Below, piece by piece: positions 16,334-26,089 of a DNA stretch of 42,988 bases; the first letter of the stretch is position 1, and every line of letters starts with the position of its first letter. The position numbers were made by a program, and so were the translations under genes. The notes under the pieces are model-generated. The model searched no databases. It was not told where the DNA came from and saw only the letters and a program-made list of their open reading frames with translations. The DNA is from Oscillospiraceae bacterium (GTDB lineage Bacteria; Bacillota; Clostridia; Oscillospirales; Acutalibacteraceae), in the NCBI GenBank assembly GCA_015065505.1, contig SVQE01000016.1:1-42988 (forward strand). The letters run 5' to 3'.

Positions 16334-17353
16334 CTAATCGTTATTGCGTTTCATTTTCCATGCAAGGGTTGAAAGAATAACGCCTATCAAAAACAGGCAG
16401 AAGCCTTCAAAGAAAAATGTTGAAACGCACGACTTAACATAGCCCATTATTGCATCGCAAAGATAGCTTGGATAAACAAGCAAATCCTTGAATATTGCAA
16501 CTATTCCAACAAAGATTACTAAGAATAAATGCAGGATTGACGCTGCAAAAATCGAACAGCAAACTGCTCTTACAGACCTGTATTTCTTCTCTGAAAATGA
16601 AATTGTTAACAGCAGGAATGCAACCGTGAAAATTGCAAATAATACAATTCCGACATCGAGCACCTTATTTCCAACATTTGTTATGCTGATAATATCGGAA
16701 AGATAGTTAAATTCAACCTTCTTGGTTAAATACTCCGTTATTTCATTCGAAAGCTTTTTCATTCCGTCGGACTTCTGGCTTTCGTCAACAGTAATATTGT
16801 TTTCTTTTATCGTTGATTTAACCGCGTTAACAATATCTTCATTAAGGTCTTTAATCATATCAACATATCTCGATTCGGAATACATCTCGTCGAGTCCTAA
16901 AACACCGTAAGTATATGCATTCTGAATTTCGCTTATGTTTGAATATGATATAACATCCTTTATTCTGCTGTCGGGGATACCGCATTTCAGGCACTGGTCC
17001 TGAGAAAATTCAAGCACATCGTTATACAGCGCGCTGACATATTCAACGCTTGTGAAGGTCTGAGCAATTTTTTCTTCATTTAAAACAGAAACCTTAAAGC
17101 CTGCAAAAACGGATGTAACCGCTATTGAAAGGAATAAAAGGAATGAGAAAACCGTTCTCAGCTTGTCGTATGATTTGGTTTTGCTTCTTTTCTTCTTTCT
17201 TGAGGAGCTTGAATGATGCGATGATGAATGATGCGAAGAAGAGTGATGCGAGTAGCTCGAGGAGCCATGCGAATGGTGCGGAGAAGAGCGGTGAGAGGAA
17301 TGAGTGTGTGATGATGTATTCTGGGAAGTATTAACCTTTGTTTCCTGTTCCAT
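16334..17353 (-). CDS. Unrecognised four-TM protein with His/Ser-rich N-terminus
   Basis: Not recognised. 339 residues: a cytoplasmic low-complexity tail of alternating His and Ser (about 14-51), a basic patch (52-60) and TM1 (66-88). An outward domain of about 145 residues follows, with a CLKC motif at 121-124. TM2 (232-254), TM3 (264-288) and TM4 (312-332) then complete it. One TM, a large outside domain, then three TMs is the topology of FtsX/MacB-like subunits, but I see no sequence signature for them. It follows the sortase-like gene with 2 bp between and precedes the ATPase gene. It could be a membrane partner of either; this is inference. Confidence 0.6.
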   Translation of the reverse strand: MEQETKVNTSQNTSSHTHSSHRSSPHHSHGSSSYSHHSSSHHSSSHHSSSSRKKKRSKTKSYDKLRTVFSFLLFLSIAVTSVFAGFKVSVLNEEKIAQTFTSVEYVSALYNDVLEFSQDQCLKCGIPDSRIKDVISYSNISEIQNAYTYGVLGLDEMYSESRYVDMIKDLNEDIVNAVKSTIKENNITVDESQKSDGMKKLSNEITEYLTKKVEFNYLSDIISITNVGNKVLDVGIVLFAIFTVAFLLLTISFSEKKYRSVRAVCCSIFAASILHLFLVIFVGIVAIFKDLLVYPSYLCDAIMGYVKSCVSTFFFEGFCLFLIGVILSTLAWKMKRNND

Positions 17354-17355
17354 AC

Positions 17356-18093
17356 TTATTCCCCTTTCCCGGCTTTCACCGAACTGAACTCAGCAACAAC
17401 ATATCTCTTTTCACTGCTGTAAGCCGAAAAAGCCTTAGAGTTTACATCGCTTGAAAGAATCAAAACTCCCGATGAGCCCTGCTCTGCAGGTACAGCGCCG
17501 ACTTCGTTGCTGATAACCGAATATTCATAAACCTTATCGGTTGTTTCAAAGCTGATGGTGTCGCCTGCTTCAACATTGTTCAAGCCCTTAAACGCCTTGG
17601 TTGAATAACCTGCAATGCTCAGCGATGAACTGTTTCCATCGAAAACACTTTCGGTTGAAATACCAACGCCATCCCTCATCGAAACTCTGTTAACACCGTA
17701 ATAAACATCGCTTTTGATGCCGACATTACTTATTGTTAAAACGCCGACCTTCTCGCACAAACCGATTTTGCCAGCTTCGTAAGTAACGGATTTACTGTCA
17801 AATCGGTCAGTGTTTGTTTCTCTGTCGTTATAGTCAATAACAAGTGTTTCCTGAACCTTGTGCACCAAATTAACGGCATTGCCTGTAAAAGCGAGAAAAA
17901 TCGGAAGCACAACAATGAGCGAAATCAGCGCAAAAACCAAAGGAGTGGTTATGTAGGGAACAACTCCCCTTTCCTTTTTCTTAACCACCTTTTTATGTGA
18001 TGAATGCTTTGATTTGCTGCCTGATGAGCTGCTTTTACCCGAATGATGATGGGTGCTTGAATGGGACTTTTCTTCTTTTATGTTCTTATCCAT
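17356..18093 (-). CDS. Sortase-fold membrane protein lacking catalytic residues
   Basis: 245 residues: a His/Ser/Lys-rich cytoplasmic tail (10-40), one TM helix (about 51-70), then an extracellular domain that reads like a class D-type sortase. GVLTISNVGIKSDVYYG (117-133), DGVG (141-144), LSIAGYSTKAFKGL (158-171), VEAGDTISFET, KVYEYSV and a final KRYVV align in order with sortase motifs. The catalytic His of the AGH motif is Tyr163, and the TC cysteine position is Ser215. Only the Arg (R230) remains. So it is predicted not to be a transpeptidase. It starts 3 bp after ilvD and is 2 bp from the next gene. Its tail resembles that of the neighbouring protein. Confidence 0.65.
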   Translation of the reverse strand: MDKNIKEEKSHSSTHHHSGKSSSSGSKSKHSSHKKVVKKKERGVVPYITTPLVFALISLIVVLPIFLAFTGNAVNLVHKVQETLVIDYNDRETNTDRFDSKSVTYEAGKIGLCEKVGVLTISNVGIKSDVYYGVNRVSMRDGVGISTESVFDGNSSSLSIAGYSTKAFKGLNNVEAGDTISFETTDKVYEYSVISNEVGAVPAEQGSSGVLILSSDVNSKAFSAYSSEKRYVVAEFSSVKAGKGE

Positions 18094-18096
18094 TTA

Positions 18097-19761
18097 TTAA
18101 TCATCCTCAAAAACTGCGCCTTTTGAACCTGATGTAACATGCTGTGCATATCTCTTAAGATAGCCTGTAAGCTCAAGCGGCTTTGGCTGCCACTTAGCTC
18201 TTCTTTCTGCAAGAACTTCATCGCTTACATTAACTCTGAGAACTCTTGCAGGAATATCAATTTCTATTTCATCGCCGTTTTCAACAAGAGCGATAGTACC
18301 GCCAACTGCTGCTTCGGGGCTGACATGACCGATTGAAGCGCCCCTTGTTGCACCCGAAAATCTTCCGTCTGTTAAAAGTGCAACAGATGAGCCGAGGCCC
18401 ATACCGATGATTGCAGATGTGGGAGAAAGCATTTCTCTCATACCGGGACCGCCCTTGGGTCCTTCATAGCGGATAACAACAACGTCACCTTCAACAATCT
18501 TGCCCGAGGTGATAGCTTCAATTGCCTCTTCCTCGGAATCATAGCATTTTGCAGGACCCTTGTGCTGCATCATTTCGGGAGCAACAGCACCCTTCTTAAC
18601 AACAGCGCCCTCTTCTGCAAGATTGCCCTTAAGAACTGCAATACCGCCGTCCTTTGAGAAAGGATTATCAAGCTTTCTGATAACATCGCCGTCTGCCTCT
18701 CGCGCAGCATCAATTCTTTCCTGAACAGTTCCGTTAACTGTTAATGCGTCCGTATGAATAAGTCCGCCGTTTGCAAGCTCTTTAATAACGCTCTGCATTC
18801 CGCCAACATCGTTAAGGTCGGTAATAAACACTGATGATGCAGGATTGAGCTTGCAAATCTGAGGTGTTGTGTTGCCCATTGCGTTGAGGTCATCAAGATT
18901 GATATCGTGGCCTGCTGCGTGAGCAACAGCAGTGAGATGAAGAATTGTGTTTGTTGAACAGCCGATTGCCATATCGCATCTCATTGCATTTTCAATAGCC
19001 TTTTCGGTGATGATATCCGAAGGCTTAATATCCTCTTTAAGCAAATCCATAACTCTTTCGCCTGCCATTTTTGCAAGACGAAGACGAGCCGAATAAACTG
19101 CGGGAACGGTTCCCGAACCGGGAAGCGACATACCGATTGACTCGGTGAGGCAGTTCATTGAATTTGCAGTATACATACCTGAGCATGAACCGCAGGTGGG
19201 GCAAGCTGTGAAAGCAGTTGCCTCAAGGTTTTCAACGCTCATCTTGCCGACAGCGTTTGAGCCGACATATTCAAACTGCTCTGAAAGTCCGATATGATTC
19301 TTTGTTTCGGTGCTCTTACCGGGAAGCATCGGACCGCCGCTTATAAAAATACAAGGGAGGTTGAGTCTGCATGCTGCAAGAAGCATACCGGGAACGATTT
19401 TATCGCAGTTGGGAATAAAAACGATTGCATCAAGCGGATGCGCTGTGAGCATAACCTCAATGCTGTCTGCAATAAGCTCTCTTGAGCAAAGAGAATATTT
19501 CATTCCTCTGTGGTTCATTGCAATACCGTCGCAAACGCCGATTGTGTTGAATTCAAACGGAACACCGCCTGCATTTCTGATACCTGCTTTAACCTGCTCT
19601 GCAATTTTATCTAAATGCATATGACCGGGGATGTAGTCGCTCTTTGAGTTAACAACTGCAACAAACGGTCTTTTCATTTCAAGTTCATCAATTCCGAGTG
19701 CTCTTAAAAGTGAACGATGTGGAGCACGGGAAGGTCCTTCTTTAATTAAATCTGAACGCAT
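18097..19761 (-). CDS. ilvD: Dihydroxy-acid dehydratase
   Basis: A 554-residue cytoplasmic Fe-S enzyme of branched-chain amino acid synthesis, converting 2,3-dihydroxy acids to 2-keto acids. Cluster-binding cysteines are in GVCDGIAM (C77), CDKIVPGM (C119) and [14 protein letters not shown] (187-193). The C-terminal [23 protein letters not shown] motif is present. Length is standard. RBS GAAAGGAG. No other ilv/leu genes are nearby. It is preceded by a heptad-array element and lysS, and followed with only 3 bp by the sortase-like gene, so these unrelated functions seem to share a transcript. Confidence 0.96.
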   Translation of the reverse strand: MRSDLIKEGPSRAPHRSLLRALGIDELEMKRPFVAVVNSKSDYIPGHMHLDKIAEQVKAGIRNAGGVPFEFNTIGVCDGIAMNHRGMKYSLCSRELIADSIEVMLTAHPLDAIVFIPNCDKIVPGMLLAACRLNLPCIFISGGPMLPGKSTETKNHIGLSEQFEYVGSNAVGKMSVENLEATAFTACPTCGSCSGMYTANSMNCLTESIGMSLPGSGTVPAVYSARLRLAKMAGERVMDLLKEDIKPSDIITEKAIENAMRCDMAIGCSTNTILHLTAVAHAAGHDINLDDLNAMGNTTPQICKLNPASSVFITDLNDVGGMQSVIKELANGGLIHTDALTVNGTVQERIDAAREADGDVIRKLDNPFSKDGGIAVLKGNLAEEGAVVKKGAVAPEMMQHKGPAKCYDSEEEAIEAITSGKIVEGDVVVIRYEGPKGGPGMREMLSPTSAIIGMGLGSSVALLTDGRFSGATRGASIGHVSPEAAVGGTIALVENGDEIEIDIPARVLRVNVSDEVLAERRAKWQPKPLELTGYLKRYAQHVTSGSKGAVFEDD

Positions 19762-19782
19762 AATTTATCTCCTTTCGTCGAT

Positions 19783-19879
19783 AATTACGAATTACGAATT
19801 ACGAATTTTGGGGCGCAAGCGCCGATTATAATCGCCGTCTGCAAGACCCTTGAACTCGGAACTCGGAGCTCGCAACTAA
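19783..19879. repeat. Heptad-array element with core, lysS-ilvD gap
   Basis: Left array: AATTACG at 19783, 19790 and 19797, then AATTTTG. Core: GGCGCAAGCGCC hairpin, GATTATAATC palindrome (TATAAT at 19827-19832), then CGCCGTCTGCAAGACCC. Right array: GAACTCG at 19852 and 19859, GAGCTCG at 19866, CAACTAA at 19873, the last containing the lysS stop codon. The right array reversed (CGAGTTC) resembles the left unit (CGAATTA), so the arrays are inverted relatives. Nearly the same element occurs at 21725-21835. Confidence 0.85.
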
Positions 19880-21708
19880 TCTATTGGTTTCATTGTCGGG
19901 AAGAGTAATACATCCCTGATTGAATAGCTGTCTGTAAGCAGCATAACAAGTCTGTCGATTCCGATTCCCAGACCGCCTGTGGGAGGCATACCGTATTCAA
20001 GTGCGGTTACGAAATCGCTGTCTATCATATTAGCCTCGTCGTCGCCTGCTTCTCTGAGCTTCATCTGAGCTCTGAAACGCTCCATCTGGTCAATCGGGTC
20101 GTTAAGCTCTGAATAAGCATTGCCGTACTCTGTGCCGAGAATGAAGAGCTCAAAACGCTCGGTAAGTGCAGGGCAAGAGGGCTTTTTCTTTGTAAGCGGG
20201 CTAACCTCAACGGGATAATCGATAATAAAGGTTGGCTGAACGAGCTTATCCTCAACAAATTCCTCAAAGAAGGAATTGAGAATATCGCCCCAGGTTGCCT
20301 TGCCGTTTTCAATTTCAATATCCTTTTCCCCGGCAATTTCTATTGCCTTTTCGTTATCGCCCATAAAGGATGCAAAATCAACGCCGCTGTACTGCTTAAC
20401 GGCATCCATCATTGAAAGTCTCTTGAAAGGAGTTTCAAGGTCTATTTCAACGCCGTTGAAGGTTATATGAAGGTCGTCGCAAACTGCTTTAGCAGCATTT
20501 CTTATTATGTTTTCGGCAATATCCATCATACCGTGGTAATCGGTGAATGCCTGATAAAGCTCTATTGTTGTAAACTCGGGATTATGGCGAACATCCATAC
20601 CCTCGTTTCTGAATATTCTGCCGATTTCATAAACTCGCTCCATACCGCCGACAATGAGTCTTTTAAGATAGAGCTCGGTTGCGATACGAAGATACATATC
20701 CATATCGAGTGTGTTATGGTGAGTTATGAACGGTCTTGCCGAAGCACCTCCGGGGATGAGGTTAAGCATAGGAGTTTCAACCTCGATAAATCCGAGAGAA
20801 TCAAGATAATTTCTGATTGTTGTTATTATCTTTGAACGCTTGATAAAGGTTTCCTTAACATTAGGATTCATTATCATATCAAGGCAGCGCTTACGGTATC
20901 TTGTATCTGTGTCGGTTAAACCGTGGAATTTTTCGGGAAGCGGAAGAAGGGACTTGGATATAAGTCTTATTTCCTTTGCGTGAACGGAAATTTCACCCGT
21001 TCTTGTTTTGAAAACAAATCCCTTGATTTCAACAATATCGCCGATATCCCAGGTTTTGAATGCCTTGAAAACATCCTCGCCTACATCATTCATACGAACA
21101 TACGCCTGAATTCTGCCGTTTCTGTCCTGAATATCAATGAAATTAGCCTTGCCCATATCGCGCCAGGTCATAATTCTTCCTGCGATAACAACCTCTTTTT
21201 CCTCAAGCTCATCAAAGTTTGCCTTGATTTCATCGCTGTGGTGGGTCTGCTCGGCAAGAGTTATTTCAAACGGGTCGTTGCCTTCTGCCTGAAGAGCCTT
21301 GAGCTTATCTATTCTGATTTGCTTTTGCTCGTTTTCAGAGAGAACAACCTCTGCCATTGCCATCTGTGCAGCGGCAGCATTGTTGCCGATAGCTTCAATA
21401 GCCTCAAGCGCTTCCTGCTCGCTGTCTGCCTCGCCTTCAAGAGCAACTGCGCCTGTTTGAAGGAAGAGGGTATATTTAACCTTGTCGCCGCAATTTTCAA
21501 CAAGGTATTTCGGGTTTGTTTTTTCTTCATCACCTGCAATAGCGTTCTGAACCTTCATTCTGCTGTTCTTCTTAACAGCCTTAACGCCTCTCTTGCAAGC
21601 ATCTTCTTTATCGAACACCGGCGACTTTCCGAGAACCTTTTCATCAACCATGAATTCAAAGGAGAATTCAGTGTCGCTGTGCTTTGTTATTTCAAACTTT
21701 CCTGCCAT
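19876..21708 (-). CDS. lysS: Lysyl-tRNA synthetase (class II) with N-terminal DUF1508-like extension
   Basis: 610 residues against about 490-500 for bacterial LysS. The synthetase starts near residue 124 (LSENEQKQIRIDKLKALQAEGNDPF). It has the OB-fold anticodon-binding domain, class II motif 2 (GRIFRNEGMDVRHNPEFTTIELYQAF) and motif 3 (GLGIGIDRLVMLL). The first ~115 residues look like two DUF1508/YegP-type repeats: GKFEITKH...GVKAVKKN (3-48), and NPKYLVEN...ALEAIEAIGNN (65-110). The start at 21708 has GGAAAGG upstream. The internal Met at 116 or 118 has no Shine-Dalgarno, so the extension is probably translated. It follows greA, the common Clostridia order. Confidence 0.92.
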   Translation of the reverse strand: MAGKFEITKHSDTEFSFEFMVDEKVLGKSPVFDKEDACKRGVKAVKKNSRMKVQNAIAGDEEKTNPKYLVENCGDKVKYTLFLQTGAVALEGEADSEQEALEAIEAIGNNAAAAQMAMAEVVLSENEQKQIRIDKLKALQAEGNDPFEITLAEQTHHSDEIKANFDELEEKEVVIAGRIMTWRDMGKANFIDIQDRNGRIQAYVRMNDVGEDVFKAFKTWDIGDIVEIKGFVFKTRTGEISVHAKEIRLISKSLLPLPEKFHGLTDTDTRYRKRCLDMIMNPNVKETFIKRSKIITTIRNYLDSLGFIEVETPMLNLIPGGASARPFITHHNTLDMDMYLRIATELYLKRLIVGGMERVYEIGRIFRNEGMDVRHNPEFTTIELYQAFTDYHGMMDIAENIIRNAAKAVCDDLHITFNGVEIDLETPFKRLSMMDAVKQYSGVDFASFMGDNEKAIEIAGEKDIEIENGKATWGDILNSFFEEFVEDKLVQPTFIIDYPVEVSPLTKKKPSCPALTERFELFILGTEYGNAYSELNDPIDQMERFRAQMKLREAGDDEANMIDSDFVTALEYGMPPTGGLGIGIDRLVMLLTDSYSIRDVLLFPTMKPID

Positions 21709-21724
21709 AGTATTGCCTTTCCGA

Positions 21725-21835
21725 AATTACGAATTACGAATTACGAATTACGAATTTAGGGGCGCAAGCGCCGATTATAATTGCCGTCTGCAAGCCCCTT
21801 GAACTCAGAACTCGAAGCTCGGAACTCGCAGCTTA
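21725..21835. repeat. Heptad-array element with core, greA-lysS gap
   Basis: Left array: AATTACG four times (21725-21752), then AATTTAG. Core: GGGGCGCAAGCGCC, GATTATAATTGCCG, TCTGCAAGCCCC. Right array: GAACTCA, GAACTCG, AAGCTCG, GAACTCG, CAGCTTA (21801-21835), the last containing the greA stop codon. This is the sister copy of 19783-19879 and matches it across the core with few differences. Confidence 0.85.
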
Positions 21836-22318
21836 TTTTACGTCCTTAATCTTAAATTCAATATTACCGATGGGTGCTTCAACAACAACGGTGTCGCCCT
21901 TCTTTGCGCCCATAAGAGCTGTTCCTACAGGGCTTTCATCTGAAATCTTGCCCTCTGAGGGATTGCTCTGTGAGAAGCCAACTATTTCGTAAACGATTTC
22001 TTTTTTATCTGTTTTTCTTACAACGGTTACCTTTGAACCCATTGTTATAACGTTCTTTTTTGATGTTCCGCCTGCTTCACCTGCATCGATGATAACTGCG
22101 TGGTCAAGCTGATATCTGAGCTCGTTGATTCTTGCCTCAATCTTAGCCTGCTCTGATTTTGCTTCATCATATTCGCTGTTTTCTGAAAGGTCGCCGTATG
22201 AACGCGCAACCTTAAGCTTTTCAGCTATATCGTTTCTGCCGACTGTTTCAAGCTGCTCAAGTTCTGCAAGAAGCTCCTCCTTGCCCTGAGTTGTCATTTT
22301 AAATACTTTTGCTGCCAT
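21833..22318 (-). CDS. greA: Transcript cleavage factor GreA
   Basis: 161 residues, standard length. GreA enters the RNA polymerase secondary channel and stimulates cleavage of backtracked RNA. The N-terminal coiled coil carries the tip DLSENSEYDEAK, with the acidic residues that coordinate the catalytic metal. The C-terminal FKBP-like domain has SPVGTALMGAKKGDTVVVEAP. RBS AAAGGAG. It has its own promoter and leads into lysS, a known pairing. Confidence 0.96.
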   Translation of the reverse strand: MAAKVFKMTTQGKEELLAELEQLETVGRNDIAEKLKVARSYGDLSENSEYDEAKSEQAKIEARINELRYQLDHAVIIDAGEAGGTSKKNVITMGSKVTVVRKTDKKEIVYEIVGFSQSNPSEGKISDESPVGTALMGAKKGDTVVVEAPIGNIEFKIKDVK

Positions 22319-22356
22319 ATCGAAAAAACTCCTTTTAATGCTTTTTTAACCCCTTA

Positions 22357-22385
22357 ATTATATTATATATAATATACAAAGTCAA
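22357..22385 (-). promoter_or_regulatory. Promoter of greA-lysS
   Basis: On the minus strand: TTGACT (22385-22380), 17-bp spacer, TATAAT (22362-22357), 39 bp before the greA ATG. Confidence 0.7.
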
Positions 22386-22407
22386 TTAATTTTTTAATTT
22401 ATAAATA

Positions 22408-22441
22408 AGCGCTCGGTTTTGCAAAAGCAAAACCGAGCGCT
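22408..22441 (-). terminator. Terminator of the zinc-ribbon gene
   Basis: A perfect 15-bp stem (AGCGCTCGGTTTTGC with its complement) and an AAAA loop, starting about 10 bp after the stop of the zinc-ribbon gene. The T tract is interrupted. Confidence 0.7.
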
Positions 22442-22450
22442 ATAATTTCA

Positions 22451-23176
22451 TTAATTATATGTTGGCGGCTGCTGATAAGGCGGCTGCTGATAGGGGCTGG
22501 TTCCCGGAGCGGGAACATTTTTTGTGAAAATACTGTTTCTGAGATATGCATCAGAGCCCATATATACATACACTCTGAGTGATTTAACAAAGTAGAGATT
22601 CCAAAGAACAAATACAACTATGCTAATTACAAGCGATGGAATTGCTGTGCCAAGCTTTCCTGCAATTCCTGTGCCCTGAATAAGATTTATAATAAAACCA
22701 ATGCCTATCTGAATAGGTAAGAACATCTGATAGAATTTCAGAAAACCCGCATCTCTTTTTTCGAGCTTGCTGCCAACATTCAATAAAATGAAGATTCCGA
22801 AGGCTGTATCTGCGACACCCAAAATCAGTACAATAATCGTCTTAACCAAATAAGAATATGTATTTATATATCTGAGTATCTTCATAATTGAGTAGATGCT
22901 TGTTCCAAGCGTCACTAACAAGGATATTCCCATAAGAATAGGACCAACAATCTTTAATAAGATTACAACAGCCTTAAGAAATCCGCCTAAAATTCTGTAA
23001 TCATCAGCCGGGTTGTAGTAAACGGGCTGCTGAGGCGGCATCCCTGGTGATACCGGAGGAGGTGCCTGGGGCGGTGTTTGCGCCTGGGGCTGAGGCTGTG
23101 CCTCAACGGGAGCTCCGCATACGGGGCAGAAGCTGCTGTCATCACTAATCTGATTTTTACATTGTTTGCAAATCAT
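22451..23176 (-). CDS. Zinc-ribbon membrane protein of unknown function
   Basis: 241 residues, not recognised as a named family. A zinc ribbon at the N-terminus (CKQC at 3-6, CPVC at 18-21) is followed by a Pro/Gln-rich linker (26-55), about four TM helices (about 65-215) and a Pro/Gln/Tyr-rich tail with repeated PYQQPP. Zinc ribbon plus Pro-rich linker plus a small membrane domain is common in Firmicutes proteins with no assigned role. Monocistronic, with its own promoter and terminator. Confidence 0.7.
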   Translation of the reverse strand: MICKQCKNQISDDSSFCPVCGAPVEAQPQPQAQTPPQAPPPVSPGMPPQQPVYYNPADDYRILGGFLKAVVILLKIVGPILMGISLLVTLGTSIYSIMKILRYINTYSYLVKTIIVLILGVADTAFGIFILLNVGSKLEKRDAGFLKFYQMFLPIQIGIGFIINLIQGTGIAGKLGTAIPSLVISIVVFVLWNLYFVKSLRVYVYMGSDAYLRNSIFTKNVPAPGTSPYQQPPYQQPPTYN

Positions 23177-23209
23177 AACAATTCTCCTTTATTTAATGTT
23201 TTCAAGAGC

Positions 23210-23238
23210 ATTATAACATACATCTGTCTTAAATTCAA
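23210..23238 (-). promoter_or_regulatory. Promoter of the zinc-ribbon gene
   Basis: On the minus strand: TTGAAT (23238-23233), 17-bp spacer, TATAAT (23215-23210) with a TGT extended -10. It lies 33 bp before the ATG. Confidence 0.65.
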
Positions 23239-23272
23239 CAAAAACTGAACGAAGCCCGATATAACTGCATTA

Positions 23273-23294
23273 AAAAAAGCCCATATGGGCTTTT

Positions 23295-23296
<2 letters not shown>
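23273..23296 (-). terminator. Terminator of groES-groEL
   Basis: A 24-bp perfect palindrome, AAAAAAGCCC ATAT GGGCTTTTTT, overlapping the groEL stop codon. Confidence 0.8.
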
Positions 23297-24950
<1,654 letters not shown>

Positions 24951-24962
24951 TTAGCTATGCAC

Positions 24963-25235
24963 TTATTCTACTACTGCAAGAACATCTTTGATTTCGGAAA
25001 TTGTGTATTCAACACCGTCAAGCTTAACCTGAGTTCCCGAATACTTGCTGATGATAACCTTATCGCCTACTTTAACGGTCATCGGATTTTTCTCTGTTCC
25101 GGGACCAACTGCGATAACCTCTGAAATTTCGGGCTTTTCCTGCGCGGAAGCAGCAAGAATAAGTCCGCTTTCGGTTGTTTCCTGTGCGTCAACAGCTTTG
25201 AGTAAAACTCTGTCTGCAAGTGGTTTAATATTCAT
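24963..25235 (-). CDS. groES: Co-chaperonin GroES
   Basis: 90 residues, heptameric lid of GroEL. MNIKPLADRVLLK and the mobile-loop region TTESGLILAAS are typical. The start at 25235 is chosen because GAGGTG is correctly spaced before it; a GTG three codons earlier lies inside that Shine-Dalgarno. Cotranscribed with groEL. No CIRCE element is found upstream. Confidence 0.95.
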   Translation of the reverse strand: MNIKPLADRVLLKAVDAQETTESGLILAASAQEKPEISEVIAVGPGTEKNPMTVKVGDKVIISKYSGTQVKLDGVEYTISEIKDVLAVVE

Positions 25236-25268
25236 AAAATTCACCTCGTGTTATTAATTCGATTAATT

Positions 25269-25297
25269 ATTATAGTTATTATGCCTGTAAATTGCAA
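25269..25297 (-). promoter_or_regulatory. Promoter of groES-groEL
   Basis: On the minus strand: TTGCAA (25297-25292), 17-bp spacer, TATAAT (25274-25269), 34 bp before the groES ATG. A sigma-A-type promoter. Confidence 0.65.
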
Positions 25298-25302
25298 GCA
25301 TA

Positions 25303-25338
25303 AATTATGATTTATCGCTGAGGCGATAAATCATAATT
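25303..25338. promoter_or_regulatory. 16-bp perfect dyad upstream of the groESL promoter
   Basis: AATTATGATTTATCGC, loop TGAG, then its exact complement. It ends 5 bp upstream of the -35 box. It could be an operator of an unknown regulator, a read-through attenuator for the upstream transcript, or the end of another repeat. It is not CIRCE, whose half-site is TTAGCACTC. Confidence 0.4.
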
Positions 25339-25340
25339 CA

Positions 25341-25472
25341 GTGAAGAGTGAAGAATGAAGAGTGAAAAGTGTTGGTTACTCGGCGCTTTGCGCCTCGGAC
25401 AATAAAATATAATCGCCGGCTGCAAGCCCCTCAACTCTTCACTCTTACCTCTTAACTCTTAACTTCAAACTT
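25341..25472. repeat. Heptad-array element with core, cyclophilin-groES gap
   Basis: Left array: GTGAAGA, GTGAAGA, ATGAAGA, GTGAAAA (25341-25368). Core: CGGCGCTTTGCGCC hairpin, TCGGACAA, TATAATCGCCG (TATAAT 25408-25413), CTGCAAGCCCC. Right array: TCAACTC, TTCACTC, TTACCTC, TTAACTC, TTAACTT (25431-25465). Left and right are clear inverted relatives (GAAGAGTGAAGA against TCTTCACTCTT). Confidence 0.85.
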
Positions 25473-25490
25473 TGCTCGACAAATCACAAT

Positions 25491-26075
25491 TTATTCTTCA
25501 ATCTCTATTGTTTCAATAACAACATCATAAACCGGCTTATCGCTCATGCCTGTTTTCACAGCTGCAATATCTTCAAGAACATCTGCGCCGTCAATCAGCT
25601 GACCGAAAACAGTGTGCTTGAAATCAAGCCAGGGTGTGCCGCCAACTCTTTTATAGTTATCAATGCACTCCCTCGGATAGCCGTTATCGGTGAGTTCCTC
25701 CATCTGCTCAAGAAGCTGCTGAGGAACGCTTTTAGCCTGAACAATGAAGAACTGAGAGCCGTTTGTGTTCGGTCCTGCATTAGCCATTGAAAGCGCACCG
25801 TAATAGTTTCTTGCATCGATTGAGGGTTCATCCTCAAAGGGCACGCCCCATATGGATTCTCCGCCCGTTCCCGTGCCGTTCGGGTCGCCGCCCTGAATCA
25901 TAAAATCCTTTATAACTCTGTGAAAAATCAAGCCGTCGTAGTAGCCGTTTTTCGCATGAGTTGTGAAGTTTTCAACTGCCTTCGGTGCTGCCTCGGGAAG
26001 AAGAATAAAGGTCATATCCCCTCTGTTTGTTTTTATTGTTGCTTTAATGCCGTCTTTTAATTCTAACTGATTCAT
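25491..26075 (-). CDS. Cyclophilin-type peptidyl-prolyl isomerase
   Basis: 194 residues, cytoplasmic (no signal peptide). It catalyses cis/trans isomerisation of peptidyl-proline bonds. [15 protein letters not shown] carries the catalytic Arg, and [18 protein letters not shown] and [10 protein letters not shown] complete the active site. A ~25-residue insertion ([23 protein letters not shown]) precedes the HTVFG strand. RBS AAAGGAA. Neighbours groESL downstream suggest a folding theme, but an element separates them. Confidence 0.93.
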   Translation of the reverse strand: MNQLELKDGIKATIKTNRGDMTFILLPEAAPKAVENFTTHAKNGYYDGLIFHRVIKDFMIQGGDPNGTGTGGESIWGVPFEDEPSIDARNYYGALSMANAGPNTNGSQFFIVQAKSVPQQLLEQMEELTDNGYPRECIDNYKRVGGTPWLDFKHTVFGQLIDGADVLEDIAAVKTGMSDKPVYDVVIETIEIEE

Positions 26076-26089
26076 AATAATTCCTTTCT

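Noticed and set aside
19783-19879. Riboswitch or T-box leader before ilvD or lysS
   Set aside because: No T-box (TGGNACC) or specifier stem-loop is seen; the structure is explained by the heptad-array element.
20923-21759. Long plus-strand open frame (278 codons) antisense to lysS
   Set aside because: It is a shadow of the well-supported LysRS coding sequence; the product is Cys/Phe-rich and unlike any family, and its end is translated heptad repeat.
25236-25340. CIRCE/HrcA operator upstream of groES
   Set aside because: Neither TTAGCACTC nor its complement is present; the dyad there has a different sequence and a 4-base loop.
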